In this document: positions 1 through 9,610 of the stretch, in pieces | Layout: every line of letters begins with the position of its first letter | Numbering within the stretch: position 1 is the stretch's first letter | From: WQUF01 sp031549885 | GTDB taxonomy: Bacteria > Bacillota > Clostridia > Clostridiales > Clostridiaceae | DNA: 25,212 nucleotides | Reading direction: 5' to 3' | Assembly: GCA_031549885.1 (NCBI GenBank) | Contig: JAVBPD010000117.1 | Location: 1-25,212, forward strand | Notes under the pieces: model-generated | Database searches by the model: none | What the model saw: only the letters and a program-made list of their open reading frames with translations | Told to the model about the DNA's origin: nothing | Position numbers and translations under genes: made by a program

Positions 1-1
1 A

Positions 2-1615
2 CAAATACCTATTGAAAGCGGCTTATTATCAGATCAAGATAGAGAGTCTCTGTTAAATAAAGGGGTTGAATTATCAAACTCATCAAAAGCTAAATTATTA
101 GAATCTAATTATAATGTGTATAAAACAATTACTTCTGCATCTAATCATTTGGTTTTGTCATATGCCATATCTGATTTTGAAGGGGCGGCTTTAAGGCCTT
201 CAATTATAATTTCTAGGATTAAATATATTTTTACAAAACTCGAAGAAGTAACAGACATGAATATAAATGATGATAAAGATATAATGTTTACCATTCAAAG
301 AAAGCTTCCAGCCTTTAATATAGCCATTGAAAATGATAAAAATCCAATATATAGCACTACTATAAGTTTTTTTAAAGAAATACCCTATTGGAATAAAATG
401 ATTGACAATTATGCCGATGGTTTTAAACATGAAAGCAGTTTAATTATTAACAACAAAGAAAAATGGAGAAAACTTCAAGGGGATCCGCTTACCATGACTG
501 TTTCAAAAATTGAAAAATTTGCTAGTTGTCCTTTTGCTTTTTTTGCTAAGTATGGTTTAAAAGTTAAGGAAAGAAAAGTACATGATTATACTTTACCTGA
601 GGAAGGAATATTGCTGCACAATGCTTTAGAAGAAGTTTCTAATGGATATATTAAAACAAAGAGCAATTGGGAGAAAATTGACGAAGATTATTGCAGAGAA
701 CTTGTTGACAAGATTTTTCATGAGCAATTGGAATTAAATAAGAATGCTTTACTTAAAAATTCAAAAAGGTTTAATTACAGAATAGAAAGGCAAAAAAATG
801 TGGTAGTTAGAACTTTATTAACAATATCAGAGCATATGAAAAATGGAAGATTTATTCCAACAGCTTATGAATTGAAGTTTTCTTTAGGAGGAAAGTTTAA
901 GCCAATTATTCTTGAGATTTCATCAAATGAAAAAGTTTATTTTACAGGTCAAGTAGATAGAATTGATATTTATGAAAAGGATGATAAATCATATATAAGA
1001 ATTATAGATTATAAGTCTGGATCTCGTGAGTTTTCTCTATCAAATGCCTACTATGGAACGCAAATTCAACTTCTAGTTTATTTAAATGCCATTATAAATG
1101 AGCTTTCTATTAAAAACCCAAAAGCTGCAGGGATTTTATATTTAAAAATTGATGATCCATTGATTTTTTTAGATGAAGATTTAAAAGAGGAAGATATAGC
1201 TGATAAAGCAAATAGCCAAATAAAGATGGATGGGCTTATATTAGATGATGTAGATGTGATTAAATCCATGGATGTTAATATTAAAGGTTATTCAAAAATA
1301 ATACCAGTGTATTTAAAAGCAAATGATCAATTGGGAAATAATTCTCAAGTTGCTACAGAAGAAGATTTTAATATTCTAATGGGATTTATTATGAATAAAG
1401 TTAAATACCTTTGTGAAGAAATGATTTCTGGAAATATAAAGATTAAACCAATTAAAGAAATAGGAGAACAAGGCGAAGGGGCTTGTGAATATTGTGACTT
1501 TTCGCTATTTTGTGGATTTGATAAAACTCTTAATGATAATAGTTTTAATTTAATAAGAAAGTTAAGCAATGAACAGGTGCTTGAGAAGATAAGAGAGGAA
1601 CTTAATAATGGCTAG
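2..1615 (+). CDS. addB: AddB, ATP-dependent nuclease subunit B (3' part; gene enters from the left edge)
   Basis: This is the C-terminal part of the B subunit of the AddAB helicase-nuclease, which resects double-strand breaks for recombination. The frame is open without a stop to base 2, so the ATG at 116 is internal and the gene is cut by the window edge; 537 residues are visible. In visible-fragment numbering, C176 (SCPFAFFAKYG) and the late trio C495, C498 and C504 (CEYCDFSLFC) match the four-cysteine iron-sulfur staple known from AddB. A RecB-type nuclease core is present: H206, D319 in GQVDRID and D336-Y-K338 in IIDYKSG. The stop overlaps the addA start by 8 bases, which suggests translational coupling. 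The gene identity is secure because addA follows directly. Confidence 0.95.
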   Translation, partial: QIPIESGLLSDQDRESLLNKGVELSNSSKAKLLESNYNVYKTITSASNHLVLSYAISDFEGAALRPSIIISRIKYIFTKLEEVTDMNINDDKDIMFTIQRKLPAFNIAIENDKNPIYSTTISFFKEIPYWNKMIDNYADGFKHESSLIINNKEKWRKLQGDPLTMTVSKIEKFASCPFAFFAKYGLKVKERKVHDYTLPEEGILLHNALEEVSNGYIKTKSNWEKIDEDYCRELVDKIFHEQLELNKNALLKNSKRFNYRIERQKNVVVRTLLTISEHMKNGRFIPTAYELKFSLGGKFKPIILEISSNEKVYFTGQVDRIDIYEKDDKSYIRIIDYKSGSREFSLSNAYYGTQIQLLVYLNAIINELSIKNPKAAGILYLKIDDPLIFLDEDLKEEDIADKANSQIKMDGLILDDVDVIKSMDVNIKGYSKIIPVYLKANDQLGNNSQVATEEDFNILMGFIMNKVKYLCEEMISGNIKIKPIKEIGEQGEGACEYCDFSLFCGFDKTLNDNSFNLIRKLSNEQVLEKIREELNNG

Positions 1616-4600
1616 AGATTTTACATATGAGCAAATTAATGCCATGGAAACAAGTGGCTGTAATTTAATTGTTTCTGCAGCTGCAGGTTCTGGAAAAACG
1701 GCTGTTTTAGTTGAGAGAATTATTAAGAAGGTAACTAATTTTGAAAATAATATTAATATAGATGATCTTTTAGTGGTTACATTTACTAATGCGGCTGCAT
1801 CTGAAATGAAGGAGAGAATTGAAAATTCTTTAAATAAAATTTTAGAAAGAAAAGATCTTGATAAAAAATACATATCAAATATTTCAAAGCAACTAACTCT
1901 TTTGCCTATGGCAAATATTACAACAATACACTCATTTTGCTTGAGCGTTGTCCGGGATAATATTCATAAAACTGAATTAGACCCTGGATTTAGAATTGCC
2001 GATGACTCTGAAATAAATATTATTTTAAATGATGCAATGGAAGAGTTATTTGAAACAGAATTATCAAAAGAGGAAAACCATAATTTTGTAAGGCTTATAT
2101 ATAACTTTGATGAAAAAAGAGAAGACAAATGTAAGGATTCTATTATTGAACTATATAAGTTTGCAAGAAGCCTTCCTGATTTTAAAAGTTTCCTTATTGA
2201 TTCTTCTGAAAGGTTAAATATAAATAAATGGGAAGATTTTTCAAATTCGTTTTATGGATATAAACTGTTTGAAGATTTAAAAAGAGAAATTAAAAACTTT
2301 ATAGAATCAATAGCTGAATGTGAATTGTATTTAAAGGAAATTCCTGGACTTTTAAATTACTATTTAAACTATGTGAATTTAAAAGCTGATTTAGAATGTC
2401 TATACAAATGTTGTGATTTAGATAGCATGCTTAATGGATTAATGTGCTTTAAATTTGCAAGACTTCCAAATGTTAAAGGGTATGAGGATGAAAAAGAAAA
2501 AGTTAAAGCAATAAGAGAAAAAATAAAAAAGTCTAGGGATGATATTTATAATAAATATTGCAAAGGTCAGGAATATATCTTGAAATCATTAAAGGGTAGT
2601 TATGAAGTTGTTAAAGATCTTGTCTTAACTGTCTTAAAATTTCATGAAATATTTTCTCTTATGAAAAGGGAAAAAGGAGTTATAGATTTTAGCGACATTG
2701 AACAGATGTGCTTTAATATATTAGTTAAACGCAAGAAAAATGGAGAATTTGAACCTTCTAATGAAAGTAAAATATATAAAGAAAAGTTTTCTGAAATATT
2801 AATTGATGAATATCAAGATTCAAATAGGGTACAAGAAGAGATATTAAAGTCTATAAGCAGAGAATGTGATCCTTATAATACTCCAAATATTTTTATGGTT
2901 GGAGATGTAAAACAGAGCATATATGGCTTTAGAAACGCATCTCCTGAAATGTTTATTGAGAAATATAAAACTTATAGAGATGATGGATTATATAGAAAGA
3001 TTAAATTGTATAAAAATTTTAGAAGCAGTAAAAATGTTTTATTTGCTGTTAATGATATTTTTAAACTGATAATGTCTGAAGACATTGGAGGAATTGACTA
3101 TACAGAAGAAGAGTTTTTAATTGAGGGCCTTAATGCTGAGGATGAAGGGGAAGTTTCAATTAACATCTTAAATTATGATAAAGAATATGAGAATGATTGG
3201 GATGAGGAATTAACATCTATTCAAGCAGAAGCTAGAATGGTAGGTAAATTAATAAAAGATCTCATATTAAAAAAACAAATTATTAAGCAAGGAGAAGTTT
3301 ATAGAGAGATTAACTATAGAGATATTGTAATACTTTCTAGGACGACAGAAACTATATCAAGAATATTTTTAGAAGAATTAACTAAATGTGGAATACCAAT
3401 ATATGCAGATAGTAAAACAGGATATTTTGAAAGCTATGAAATAAAAGTAATGCTTTCGCTTCTTTGCATAATAGATAACCCTTATCAAGATATACCTCTT
3501 TTATCTGTTTTAAAATCACCTATTGGAGGTTTTACACCAGATGAAATAATCGATATTAGGCTTATTTGTGAAGAGTCATATTTATATGAGAATATGCTTT
3601 CTATGGAAAGTGAAAAAGTAAAATCATTTATAGAAAGGCTTACTTCATTTAGGGAGGAGTCAACTTATTTAAAAATACATGAATTGATATGGAAATTATG
3701 CACTGAAACTGGATTTTATGGATATGTAGCTGCTCTTCCATATGGAAATGACAGAAGGGCTAATTTAAAACTTTTATTTAAAAAGGGAAGAGATTTTGAA
3801 GAGGGTAATTTTAGAGGATTATTTAATTTTATAAACTTTATTAACAAATTTAAGCAAAACAGTGGTGATTTTGGGTCTTGTAACACTATTGGCGAAAATG
3901 AGAATGTAGTTAGGCTTATGAGCATACATAAAAGTAAAGGCCTTGAATTTCCTGTAGTTTTATTGATTAGATGTAGTAAAAATATTAACTTTTTAGATAT
4001 TAGAAAAAAATTGATATATCATAATGACTTAGGTATCGCAATAGATTATACTGATATTAACAAAAGGATTGTAATGACAAGTATTGTAAAAGACATATTG
4101 AAAAATACCTTGAAAAGAGAGATATTGTCAGAAGAGATGAGGCTATTATATGTTGCTATGACTAGAGCTAAATATAAACTCATAATCACTGGATCTGTAT
4201 CAAATTTTAGTAAAAATGACTTGAAATGGCATAATGCTTTGAAATATGATAAAGACAAGTTGCCTAATTCCTATATTTCTTCCTCTAAAAACTTTTTCGA
4301 TTTTATAATGCCTTGTGCAATTTTAAAAGAAGAAATTTTTAACATAAAAATCTGGAAAATGATGGATATTGATGAAAATGTGTTTATTGGAGAAGAATTA
4401 ATAAAAAAACAAGACATAAATGAGAAGGTATACGAAGAAGTAAATAGAAGATTAAACTATATATATCCTTTTGAGAAATATACAAAGTTGCCTGGTTTTG
4501 TAACTGTTACTGAGTTAAAGAGAAGATGGGAAATATTTGATGAGGTAAATGAATTTGATGAAGATATAGTAATAGACTCTCCAAAATTTTTAACTGGAGG

Positions 4601-5120
4601 TAGACGCATTAAAGGAAATGAGGTGGGAATTTTAAATCATCTTATTCTTCAACATCTTGACTTAAATAAAAATTACACTTATGAATCACTAAATGAGGAA
4701 TTTGACAAAATGATTAATGAGGATATATTTAGTCAAGACCAGAAGATGTTCATAATGGTAAAAAATATTATGAATTTTTTATCATCTAACTTATTAAATA
4801 GGATCAAAAAATCCCCTTTTGTTATAAAAGAGTTTCCTTTTCAAAGCTTATTTCCATTAAATGAATTATTTGATCAAGATTATCAGGATAATAATGATGA
4901 ATTTGTTATGGTTCAAGGAATTATTGATCTTTTTTTCGAAGAAGATGGAGATATAATCATTGTAGATTATAAAACAGATAGAAAGGTAAAAGAGGGGACT
5001 ATACTTAATTATAAAAGACAATTACATATATATTCTAAATGCTTAGAAAAAATTCTAGGAAAAAAAGTAAGGGAGATGCTTATTTATTTACTATCAAAAG
5101 ATGAGTTAATAAAATTATAA
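1608..5120 (+). CDS. addA: AddA, ATP-dependent helicase/nuclease subunit A
   Basis: A UvrD-like superfamily 1 helicase fused to a RecB-type nuclease, partner of AddB in double-strand break resection. The protein has 1170 residues, close to the roughly 1200 usual for AddA. Visible motifs in order: Walker A AAAGSGKT at 24-31; TFTNAAASEMKERI just after it; Walker B IDEYQDSN with D400-E-Y-Q-D404; GDVKQSIYGFRNASPEMF; the late helicase motif MRLLYVAMTRAK; and the nuclease motif VDYKTD at 1119-1124. The start at 1608 overlaps the addB stop. The order addB-addA is the usual Firmicute arrangement. The next gene begins 14 bases after the stop, so the operon probably continues. Nothing appears broken. 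Confidence 0.97.
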   Translation: MARDFTYEQINAMETSGCNLIVSAAAGSGKTAVLVERIIKKVTNFENNINIDDLLVVTFTNAAASEMKERIENSLNKILERKDLDKKYISNISKQLTLLPMANITTIHSFCLSVVRDNIHKTELDPGFRIADDSEINIILNDAMEELFETELSKEENHNFVRLIYNFDEKREDKCKDSIIELYKFARSLPDFKSFLIDSSERLNINKWEDFSNSFYGYKLFEDLKREIKNFIESIAECELYLKEIPGLLNYYLNYVNLKADLECLYKCCDLDSMLNGLMCFKFARLPNVKGYEDEKEKVKAIREKIKKSRDDIYNKYCKGQEYILKSLKGSYEVVKDLVLTVLKFHEIFSLMKREKGVIDFSDIEQMCFNILVKRKKNGEFEPSNESKIYKEKFSEILIDEYQDSNRVQEEILKSISRECDPYNTPNIFMVGDVKQSIYGFRNASPEMFIEKYKTYRDDGLYRKIKLYKNFRSSKNVLFAVNDIFKLIMSEDIGGIDYTEEEFLIEGLNAEDEGEVSINILNYDKEYENDWDEELTSIQAEARMVGKLIKDLILKKQIIKQGEVYREINYRDIVILSRTTETISRIFLEELTKCGIPIYADSKTGYFESYEIKVMLSLLCIIDNPYQDIPLLSVLKSPIGGFTPDEIIDIRLICEESYLYENMLSMESEKVKSFIERLTSFREESTYLKIHELIWKLCTETGFYGYVAALPYGNDRRANLKLLFKKGRDFEEGNFRGLFNFINFINKFKQNSGDFGSCNTIGENENVVRLMSIHKSKGLEFPVVLLIRCSKNINFLDIRKKLIYHNDLGIAIDYTDINKRIVMTSIVKDILKNTLKREILSEEMRLLYVAMTRAKYKLIITGSVSNFSKNDLKWHNALKYDKDKLPNSYISSSKNFFDFIMPCAILKEEIFNIKIWKMMDIDENVFIGEELIKKQDINEKVYEEVNRRLNYIYPFEKYTKLPGFVTVTELKRRWEIFDEVNEFDEDIVIDSPKFLTGGRRIKGNEVGILNHLILQHLDLNKNYTYESLNEEFDKMINEDIFSQDQKMFIMVKNIMNFLSSNLLNRIKKSPFVIKEFPFQSLFPLNELFDQDYQDNNDEFVMVQGIIDLFFEEDGDIIIVDYKTDRKVKEGTILNYKRQLHIYSKCLEKILGKKVREMLIYLLSKDELIKL

Positions 5121-5134
5121 AAGTAGGTGAAAAT

Positions 5135-5830
5135 ATGAATGTGAAAACTATTCTTGTTGTAGATGATGAAAAGGACATTAGGGATGTTTTGAAGGCTAAT
5201 TTGAAAAGTGCAGGTTTTAATGTCCTCACAGCTGAAGACGGAAAAGTAGCGATTGACATTTTAGAAAAAATATCGGTTCACCTTATAGTAATTGATTTAA
5301 TTATGCCATTTATGGATATAGAAAAATCATTGAGAGAAATAAAGAAAAGATCTGCAAATGTACCTGTTATTTTATCGCTCCCAAAGGGAGAATATTTTGA
5401 TAAAAAAGATATTGTAAATATAGGAGCAAGCGATTATATTGTAAAGCCATTTACAGTTGAAGAGCTTTTACAGAAAATAAGAACTTATTTTAAAAAAGGA
5501 GAAATCAAGCTTAATAAAGAAGAAGACATTCAAATTGTTGAAGTTGAAAATATTGTAGTTGATTTAAGAAAGAGAATAATAACAAAAGATAACAAGTATG
5601 TAAAGGCTACTCCTATAGAGTTTTCTATTTTGGAATTATTGATTAAAAACCCTGGGAAGGTTTTTAGTGTTAGTGATATTTACGAGTCTGTTTGGAACCA
5701 GAAGTATTTTGCATCAGACAATACAGTCATGGTACATATTAGAAGGTTGAGAGGTAAAATTGAAAAAGAGCCTAACAATCCAAGAATAATAAAGACTGTA
5801 TGGGGAGTAGGGTATAAAATAGATTTATAA
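5135..5830 (+). CDS. OmpR/PhoB-family response regulator, orphan
   Basis: A 231-residue DNA-binding response regulator. The receiver domain (about 4-115) has the acidic pair D10-D11, the predicted phospho-acceptor D54 (VIDLIMP), S81 at the usual Ser/Thr position and K104 (VKPF). A C-terminal winged helix (about 130-231) ends in WGVGYKIDL, typical of the OmpR class. The loop after D54 reads MPFMDIEKS where most relatives have MPGMDGxE, so it is somewhat unusual. The ribosome binding site AGGTGA lies 4 bases before the ATG. No sensor kinase is encoded on either side; it sits in one apparent operon with addAB upstream and a LUD-domain gene downstream. Its target genes cannot be told from the sequence. 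Confidence 0.9.
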   Translation: MNVKTILVVDDEKDIRDVLKANLKSAGFNVLTAEDGKVAIDILEKISVHLIVIDLIMPFMDIEKSLREIKKRSANVPVILSLPKGEYFDKKDIVNIGASDYIVKPFTVEELLQKIRTYFKKGEIKLNKEEDIQIVEVENIVVDLRKRIITKDNKYVKATPIEFSILELLIKNPGKVFSVSDIYESVWNQKYFASDNTVMVHIRRLRGKIEKEPNNPRIIKTVWGVGYKIDL

Positions 5831-5848
5831 TTATTTTTGGAGGGTATT

Positions 5849-6490
5849 ATGGATAAAAATAAACAAGAAGTTATTTTAAAGAGGATAGAGAGAACTATTG
5901 CTGCACTTATAAAAAATAATATTAATGCTATTTGTTTAAAAAATAAAAATGAATTAATTGATTATTTAAAGGAAAACATTGAAGAAAATAGTGTGGTATC
6001 TAGCGGTGGGTCAGTTACTCTTACAGAAACTTCAGTGCTTGATTTATTAAGGTCTGGAAATTATAAATTTTTAGATAGATATGCTGAAGGGTTAAGCCAA
6101 AGTGGGCGTAGAGATGTTCATATAAAAACTTTTAACGCAGATTATTATTTAACAAGTTCAAATGCCATAACTGAAGATGGATGGCTTTACAATGTTGATG
6201 CTGGTGGAAATAGAGTAGCTGCAATGCTGTTTGGTCCAAAAAAAGTTTATGTAATATGTGGTTATAATAAAATAGTGAAGGATTTAAATGAAGCTATTTT
6301 AAGAAACCAAGAGATTGCTGCCCCTGCTAATTGCATTAGATTAAATCAAAATACCCCTTGCACAAAAACTGGCAAGTGTATGGATTGCAAATCAGAAGAC
6401 AGAATATGTAATGAATACACCCTTATAAAAAGGCAATTGGATAAAGATAGAATTACAGTAATCTTTATCAACGAAGAACTTGGATATTGA
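5849..6490 (+). CDS. LUD-domain protein, LutC/YkgG-like, with C-terminal cysteine cluster
   Basis: A 213-residue protein of the LUD (DUF162) family, which includes LutC of the lactate-utilisation complex. Family signatures are SSGGSVTLTETSVLDLL (51-67), SSNAITEDGWLYNVDAGGNR (103-122) and GPKKVYVICGYNKIV (129-143). The tail carries C162, C171, C177, C180 and C187, which looks metal-binding, as in clostridial relatives. I chose the ATG at 5849 because GGAGGG (5839-5844) lies just before it; a TTG at 5837 in the same frame would start before that ribosome binding site. LutA and LutB are not nearby, so a true lactate oxidase complex is not supported here. The gene is 18 bases after the response regulator. 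Substrate unknown. Confidence 0.85.
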   Translation: MDKNKQEVILKRIERTIAALIKNNINAICLKNKNELIDYLKENIEENSVVSSGGSVTLTETSVLDLLRSGNYKFLDRYAEGLSQSGRRDVHIKTFNADYYLTSSNAITEDGWLYNVDAGGNRVAAMLFGPKKVYVICGYNKIVKDLNEAILRNQEIAAPANCIRLNQNTPCTKTGKCMDCKSEDRICNEYTLIKRQLDKDRITVIFINEELGY

Positions 6491-6640
6491 TTTAAATTTA
6501 AACATGTTTTGTATAAAATATAGTAAAACATATGATTTAGTGGTATGATAAAGTATATTATGAAAAAATAATAAAGTAAAAGCATTATTTACCATATATA
6601 GATAGTTAGTTTCAAAAAAATAGAAATTTTATAGATTATT

Positions 6641-6674
6641 TGCAACAGTATTGATAATTTAAGTATCTATATAA
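6641..6674 (+). promoter_or_regulatory. Bipartite motif copy 1, TGCAACA-N19-CTATATAA
   Basis: TGCAACA at 6641-6647 and CTATATAA at 6667-6674, separated by exactly 19 bases. Two more copies with the same spacing follow in this intergenic region. It may be a promoter with a non-standard -35 element or an operator; its function is inferred only from the recurrence. Confidence 0.4.
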
Positions 6675-6983
6675 ATAAATAACATACCAAATAAACCTTA
6701 TAACCTCATAATCAAAAGAAATTTTTAAAAAAATACGCAATTATTAACTTAATTTACATAAGATTCAATGTTAATTCGATTTACTAAAGTGTGAAATATT
6801 AGAAGTCATTTGAAAAAATAAATAATTTTTGTAAATTTATGGAATAAATCAATGCTTTGATTTATTTTAAAAGTTGAGTTTATTAATTGGCTTCTTTTTA
6901 TTTTTTAAAACAAATCCAACTACAAAGAAAAATAAACTTTATAAAAGAGAATATTTAAGAGAGAATATGAATAAAAAAAGCTT

Positions 6984-7020
6984 ATGTCCTGTGTTTAAAA
7001 AAAACACAGGATATTTTTTT
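6984..7020 (+). terminator. Intrinsic terminator
   Basis: The arm TCCTGTGTTT (6987-6996) pairs perfectly with AAACACAGGA (7002-7011) around a 5-base A loop, extended outward by further pairs including one G-U, and is followed by a run of T to 7020. It could end the addB-addA-regulator-LUD transcript, or a transcript from motif copy 1. Confidence 0.75.
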
Positions 7021-7101
7021 GAATTTCAATTTAATTGAATAAATAGATTTTTTTGGAATATAGTGTGCTTTTTTAAAATATTAAAAAAAATTATTTTTTT
7101 T

Positions 7102-7136
7102 TGCAACACTATTTATAATTAACTAATCTTTATATA
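7102..7136 (+). promoter_or_regulatory. Bipartite motif copy 2, TGCAACA-N19-CTTTATATA
   Basis: TGCAACA at 7102-7108 and CTTTATATA from 7128, again 19 bases apart. It shares about three quarters of its positions with copy 1 over 35 bases, including a common TTGCAACA start and an internal ATAATT. Confidence 0.4.
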
Positions 7137-7188
7137 TGATTAAACAAATTAAAAGGTACTTAAATAGTTGCTATTTTATTAAGTAAAA

Positions 7189-7309
7189 GGGAGAATATCA
7201 ATATTCTAAAGCCAATGAATTAATTTAAATAAAGTTAAATAAAGAATTCAAAATAAAAATATAATAATAAAAGGGAGAATATAGAAAAAATTTTATTTTG
7301 GGAGAATAT
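7189..7309 (+). repeat. GGGAGAATAT repeats, upstream cluster (3 exact copies)
   Basis: The decamer occurs exactly at 7189-7198, 7273-7282 and 7300-7309, always on the + strand and set in A/T-only sequence. Weaker relatives are GAGAGAATAT at 6959 and AAGAGAATAT at 6945. The first exact copy continues into its own inverted repeat (AGAATAT, 2 bases, ATATTCT, 7192-7207). The same decamer recurs four times after the beta-propeller gene. Confidence 0.8.
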
Positions 7310-7380
7310 ATATAAAACTAAAAATTAAATCATTGGTTTTAGAAAAAATGCTTTGATTTTAACTTAAAATTTAACTTAAA

Positions 7381-7414
7381 TGCAACAAAATCAATGCAAA
7401 AACACTCTATATAA
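7381..7414 (+). promoter_or_regulatory. Bipartite motif copy 3, TGCAACA-N19-CTATATAA
   Basis: TGCAACA at 7381-7387 and CTATATAA at 7407-7414 with the same 19-base gap as the other two copies, while the bases between them differ. This is the copy closest to the beta-propeller gene and so the best candidate for its promoter, 193 bases before the ATG. Confidence 0.4.
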
Positions 7415-7606
7415 GTGTAAAGGAAATAAGAGCAATAAACATTATGATTTTATTTCTAAAAACATAAGATTTCCCTAAAATCTAAATTTCCATGAGAGCA
7501 ATAAATTCCATAACAAAGGCATAAATAATTGTTAAAAGTACAAAAGATAAATCTGCATTGTATTGATATTTTGATTTGTATTTAATTATTTAGGGGGGCA
7601 CTTTTA

Positions 7607-9586
7607 ATGGAAGTAAGGAAGAATAAAATACTTGGGATATTTTCATCGGTAGCCATATTGCTACTACTATTTACTACTATATGTTCTGCAGCTACTACTA
7701 CTTCTGGTGTACAAAGACTTAAATCTTATGATGAATTAAAGCAAATATACGTAAAAATCATGGGTACAAGTGAAAATTATAATACTACCATGGCAGTAGC
7801 AGAAACTGCAATGGCTCCTGTTCCTGCTGCAGCAGATTCTAAAAGCGCTTTAGGATTAGGATCTGGGTCTGTTTCTAGCACAAATGTACAGGTTGCTGGA
7901 GTTGACGAAGGTGATATTGTTAAAACAGATGGCAATTATATTTATGCAATTTCAAATGTATATGATGGATATAGCAGCTACAGTAAAGTAAATATAATTA
8001 GCACATTAAGAAGAGGAAGCGTAAAGGTATTAGGTACAATTAAAACAAGTGGTTATCCTCAAGAATTATATTTAAAGGGAAATAGGATTGTTGTAATATC
8101 ACAGCAAGATATGTACTTAGATTTATCAACTAATAAATATATATCATCGGCAGATTATCAAAAAATATCAAATGACTTTTACAAAAATTATCAAACAAAC
8201 ACACCTGAAATGAACAATGCTTTTAATAGAAGATATTGCTATAAAACGATGGCAACTGCATCTACTTATGATGTTACAAACCCATCAAATCCAAAAAATA
8301 TAAGAACTGTAAAACAAGACGGATATTATATATCTTCAAGACTTATAGGCAATGAATTATATATGATAACAAATAGCAATAATTACTGGCTTACTTACTC
8401 AAGTGTCAGTGATATTAACATAAATGCTATAGTGCCACAGTATAGCGACACATCTTATGGTATTGTGAATAAATTATTGCTTCCACAAAGCATATGCATG
8501 TTTCCTAATTTAAATGTATATTCATATACAGTAGTAAGTGGATTTAATATAAGCACAAATTCACAAGTAACATGTGAAGCCACATTAGGTGGAGGTTCAA
8601 ATATATATGCATCATTAAACAATTTGTATGTTATGAGTGAAAATTATAACAGTGGAATTGTAGCCAAAATAATGATGCCGGTATCTTCTGATACAAATAT
8701 AGTTAAATACTCATTAGCAGCTGGAGCACCAAAACTATCTGCTTATGGAAAAGTTCCTGGAAGAATATTAAATCAATTTTCTGTGGATGAGTACAATGGA
8801 AACTTCAGAGTCGCAACAACTACAGGAAATACTTGGGGAACAGGTACAACAAATAACAATGTATATATATTAAATTCTTCATTAAATGTAGTTGGTAAAA
8901 TAGAAAATTTAGCCCCAGGTGAGAGAATATATTCAGTTAGATTTATGGATAAAAAGGGATATGTAGTTACATTTAAGCAAGTAGATCCGCTATTTGCACT
9001 TGATCTATCAAATCCTTCTGCACCAAAAGTTACTGGTCAATTAAAGATACCAGGATTTAGCAATTATTTGCACCCATATTCAGAAAATATACTAATAGGT
9101 ATTGGAAACAGCACAGTGGAAACAAATACTGGAGCTGCTTTAACAAATGGATTAAAGCTTTCATTGTTTGATGTTTCAAATCCATTTGCACCTAAAGAAA
9201 TTCAAAGCTATACTTTAGGGACAAGAGGCACTAGTTCAGAAGTTTTGTATAATCATAAAGCATTACTTTTTTCAAAAGAAAAAAATATAATGGGATTTCC
9301 CGTTCAGCTATATGAGAGCGCAAAAGGAGCTGGAGCTTCAGATTATGGCAATTTAACTTATGTTGGATATTATATATTTAATATAAATCCATCAAGTGGT
9401 TTTAAATTACAAGGAAGAGTAACGCATTTAAAAGATGGCTCAGATCCAAATTCCTCTTGGGGGAGTGGACTTACTATAAATAGAGGAATCTTTGTTGATA
9501 ATGCACTTTATACTTTATCTGATAAATTAGTTAAGGTAAATTCATTAAAGGATTTAAGTTTAATAGGACGAGTTGATTTACCTTAA
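7607..9586 (+). CDS. Secreted beta-propeller domain protein (PF09826 type)
   Basis: A 659-residue exported protein of unknown function. The N-terminus has a basic start (MEVRKNK), a hydrophobic core (8-22) and a likely signal peptidase site near ICSA-ATT (about residue 29). The stretch NVQVAGVDEGDIVKTDGNY (93-111) is the hallmark of the bacterial secreted beta-propeller family PF09826, and repeated blade-like strands continue to the end (for example YDVTNPSNPKNIRTV, LDLSNPSAPKVTGQL and FDVSNPFAPKEIQSY). There is no lipobox, sortase signal or membrane anchor, so it is probably released or loosely wall-bound. The ribosome binding site is an unusual GGGGGG run 8 bases before the ATG. The gene stands alone, flanked on both sides by GGGAGAATAT repeats. 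Confidence 0.88.
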   Translation: MEVRKNKILGIFSSVAILLLLFTTICSAATTTSGVQRLKSYDELKQIYVKIMGTSENYNTTMAVAETAMAPVPAAADSKSALGLGSGSVSSTNVQVAGVDEGDIVKTDGNYIYAISNVYDGYSSYSKVNIISTLRRGSVKVLGTIKTSGYPQELYLKGNRIVVISQQDMYLDLSTNKYISSADYQKISNDFYKNYQTNTPEMNNAFNRRYCYKTMATASTYDVTNPSNPKNIRTVKQDGYYISSRLIGNELYMITNSNNYWLTYSSVSDININAIVPQYSDTSYGIVNKLLLPQSICMFPNLNVYSYTVVSGFNISTNSQVTCEATLGGGSNIYASLNNLYVMSENYNSGIVAKIMMPVSSDTNIVKYSLAAGAPKLSAYGKVPGRILNQFSVDEYNGNFRVATTTGNTWGTGTTNNNVYILNSSLNVVGKIENLAPGERIYSVRFMDKKGYVVTFKQVDPLFALDLSNPSAPKVTGQLKIPGFSNYLHPYSENILIGIGNSTVETNTGAALTNGLKLSLFDVSNPFAPKEIQSYTLGTRGTSSEVLYNHKALLFSKEKNIMGFPVQLYESAKGAGASDYGNLTYVGYYIFNINPSSGFKLQGRVTHLKDGSDPNSSWGSGLTINRGIFVDNALYTLSDKLVKVNSLKDLSLIGRVDLP

Positions 9587-9610
9587 AAATATAATTTATA
9601 TATATAAAGA

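Larger units (their letters stand above)
6491..7606. other. 1.1-kb gene-free, repeat-bearing intergenic region
   Basis: No open frame with a believable ribosome binding site was found on either strand. The stretch is very AT-rich and holds three copies of a bipartite motif (6641-6674, 7102-7136, 7381-7414), a 10-bp inverted repeat with a 4-base loop (6843-6866), an intrinsic terminator (6984-7020) and exact GGGAGAATAT decamers at 7189, 7273 and 7300, with weaker versions at 6945 and 6959. The 13-mer AATGCTTTGATTT occurs at both 6851 and 7347. The 5' leader of the beta-propeller gene must lie in its right part. Confidence 0.7.

Noticed and set aside
116..1615. Start of AddB at the ATG at 116
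   Set aside because: The frame is open to the left edge and the residues before 116 are protein-like, so this ATG is internal to a truncated gene.
6967..7038. A 23-codon frame starting just after a weak GAGAGAATAT copy
   Set aside because: Its middle is the perfect stem-loop of an intrinsic terminator and it has no good ribosome binding site.
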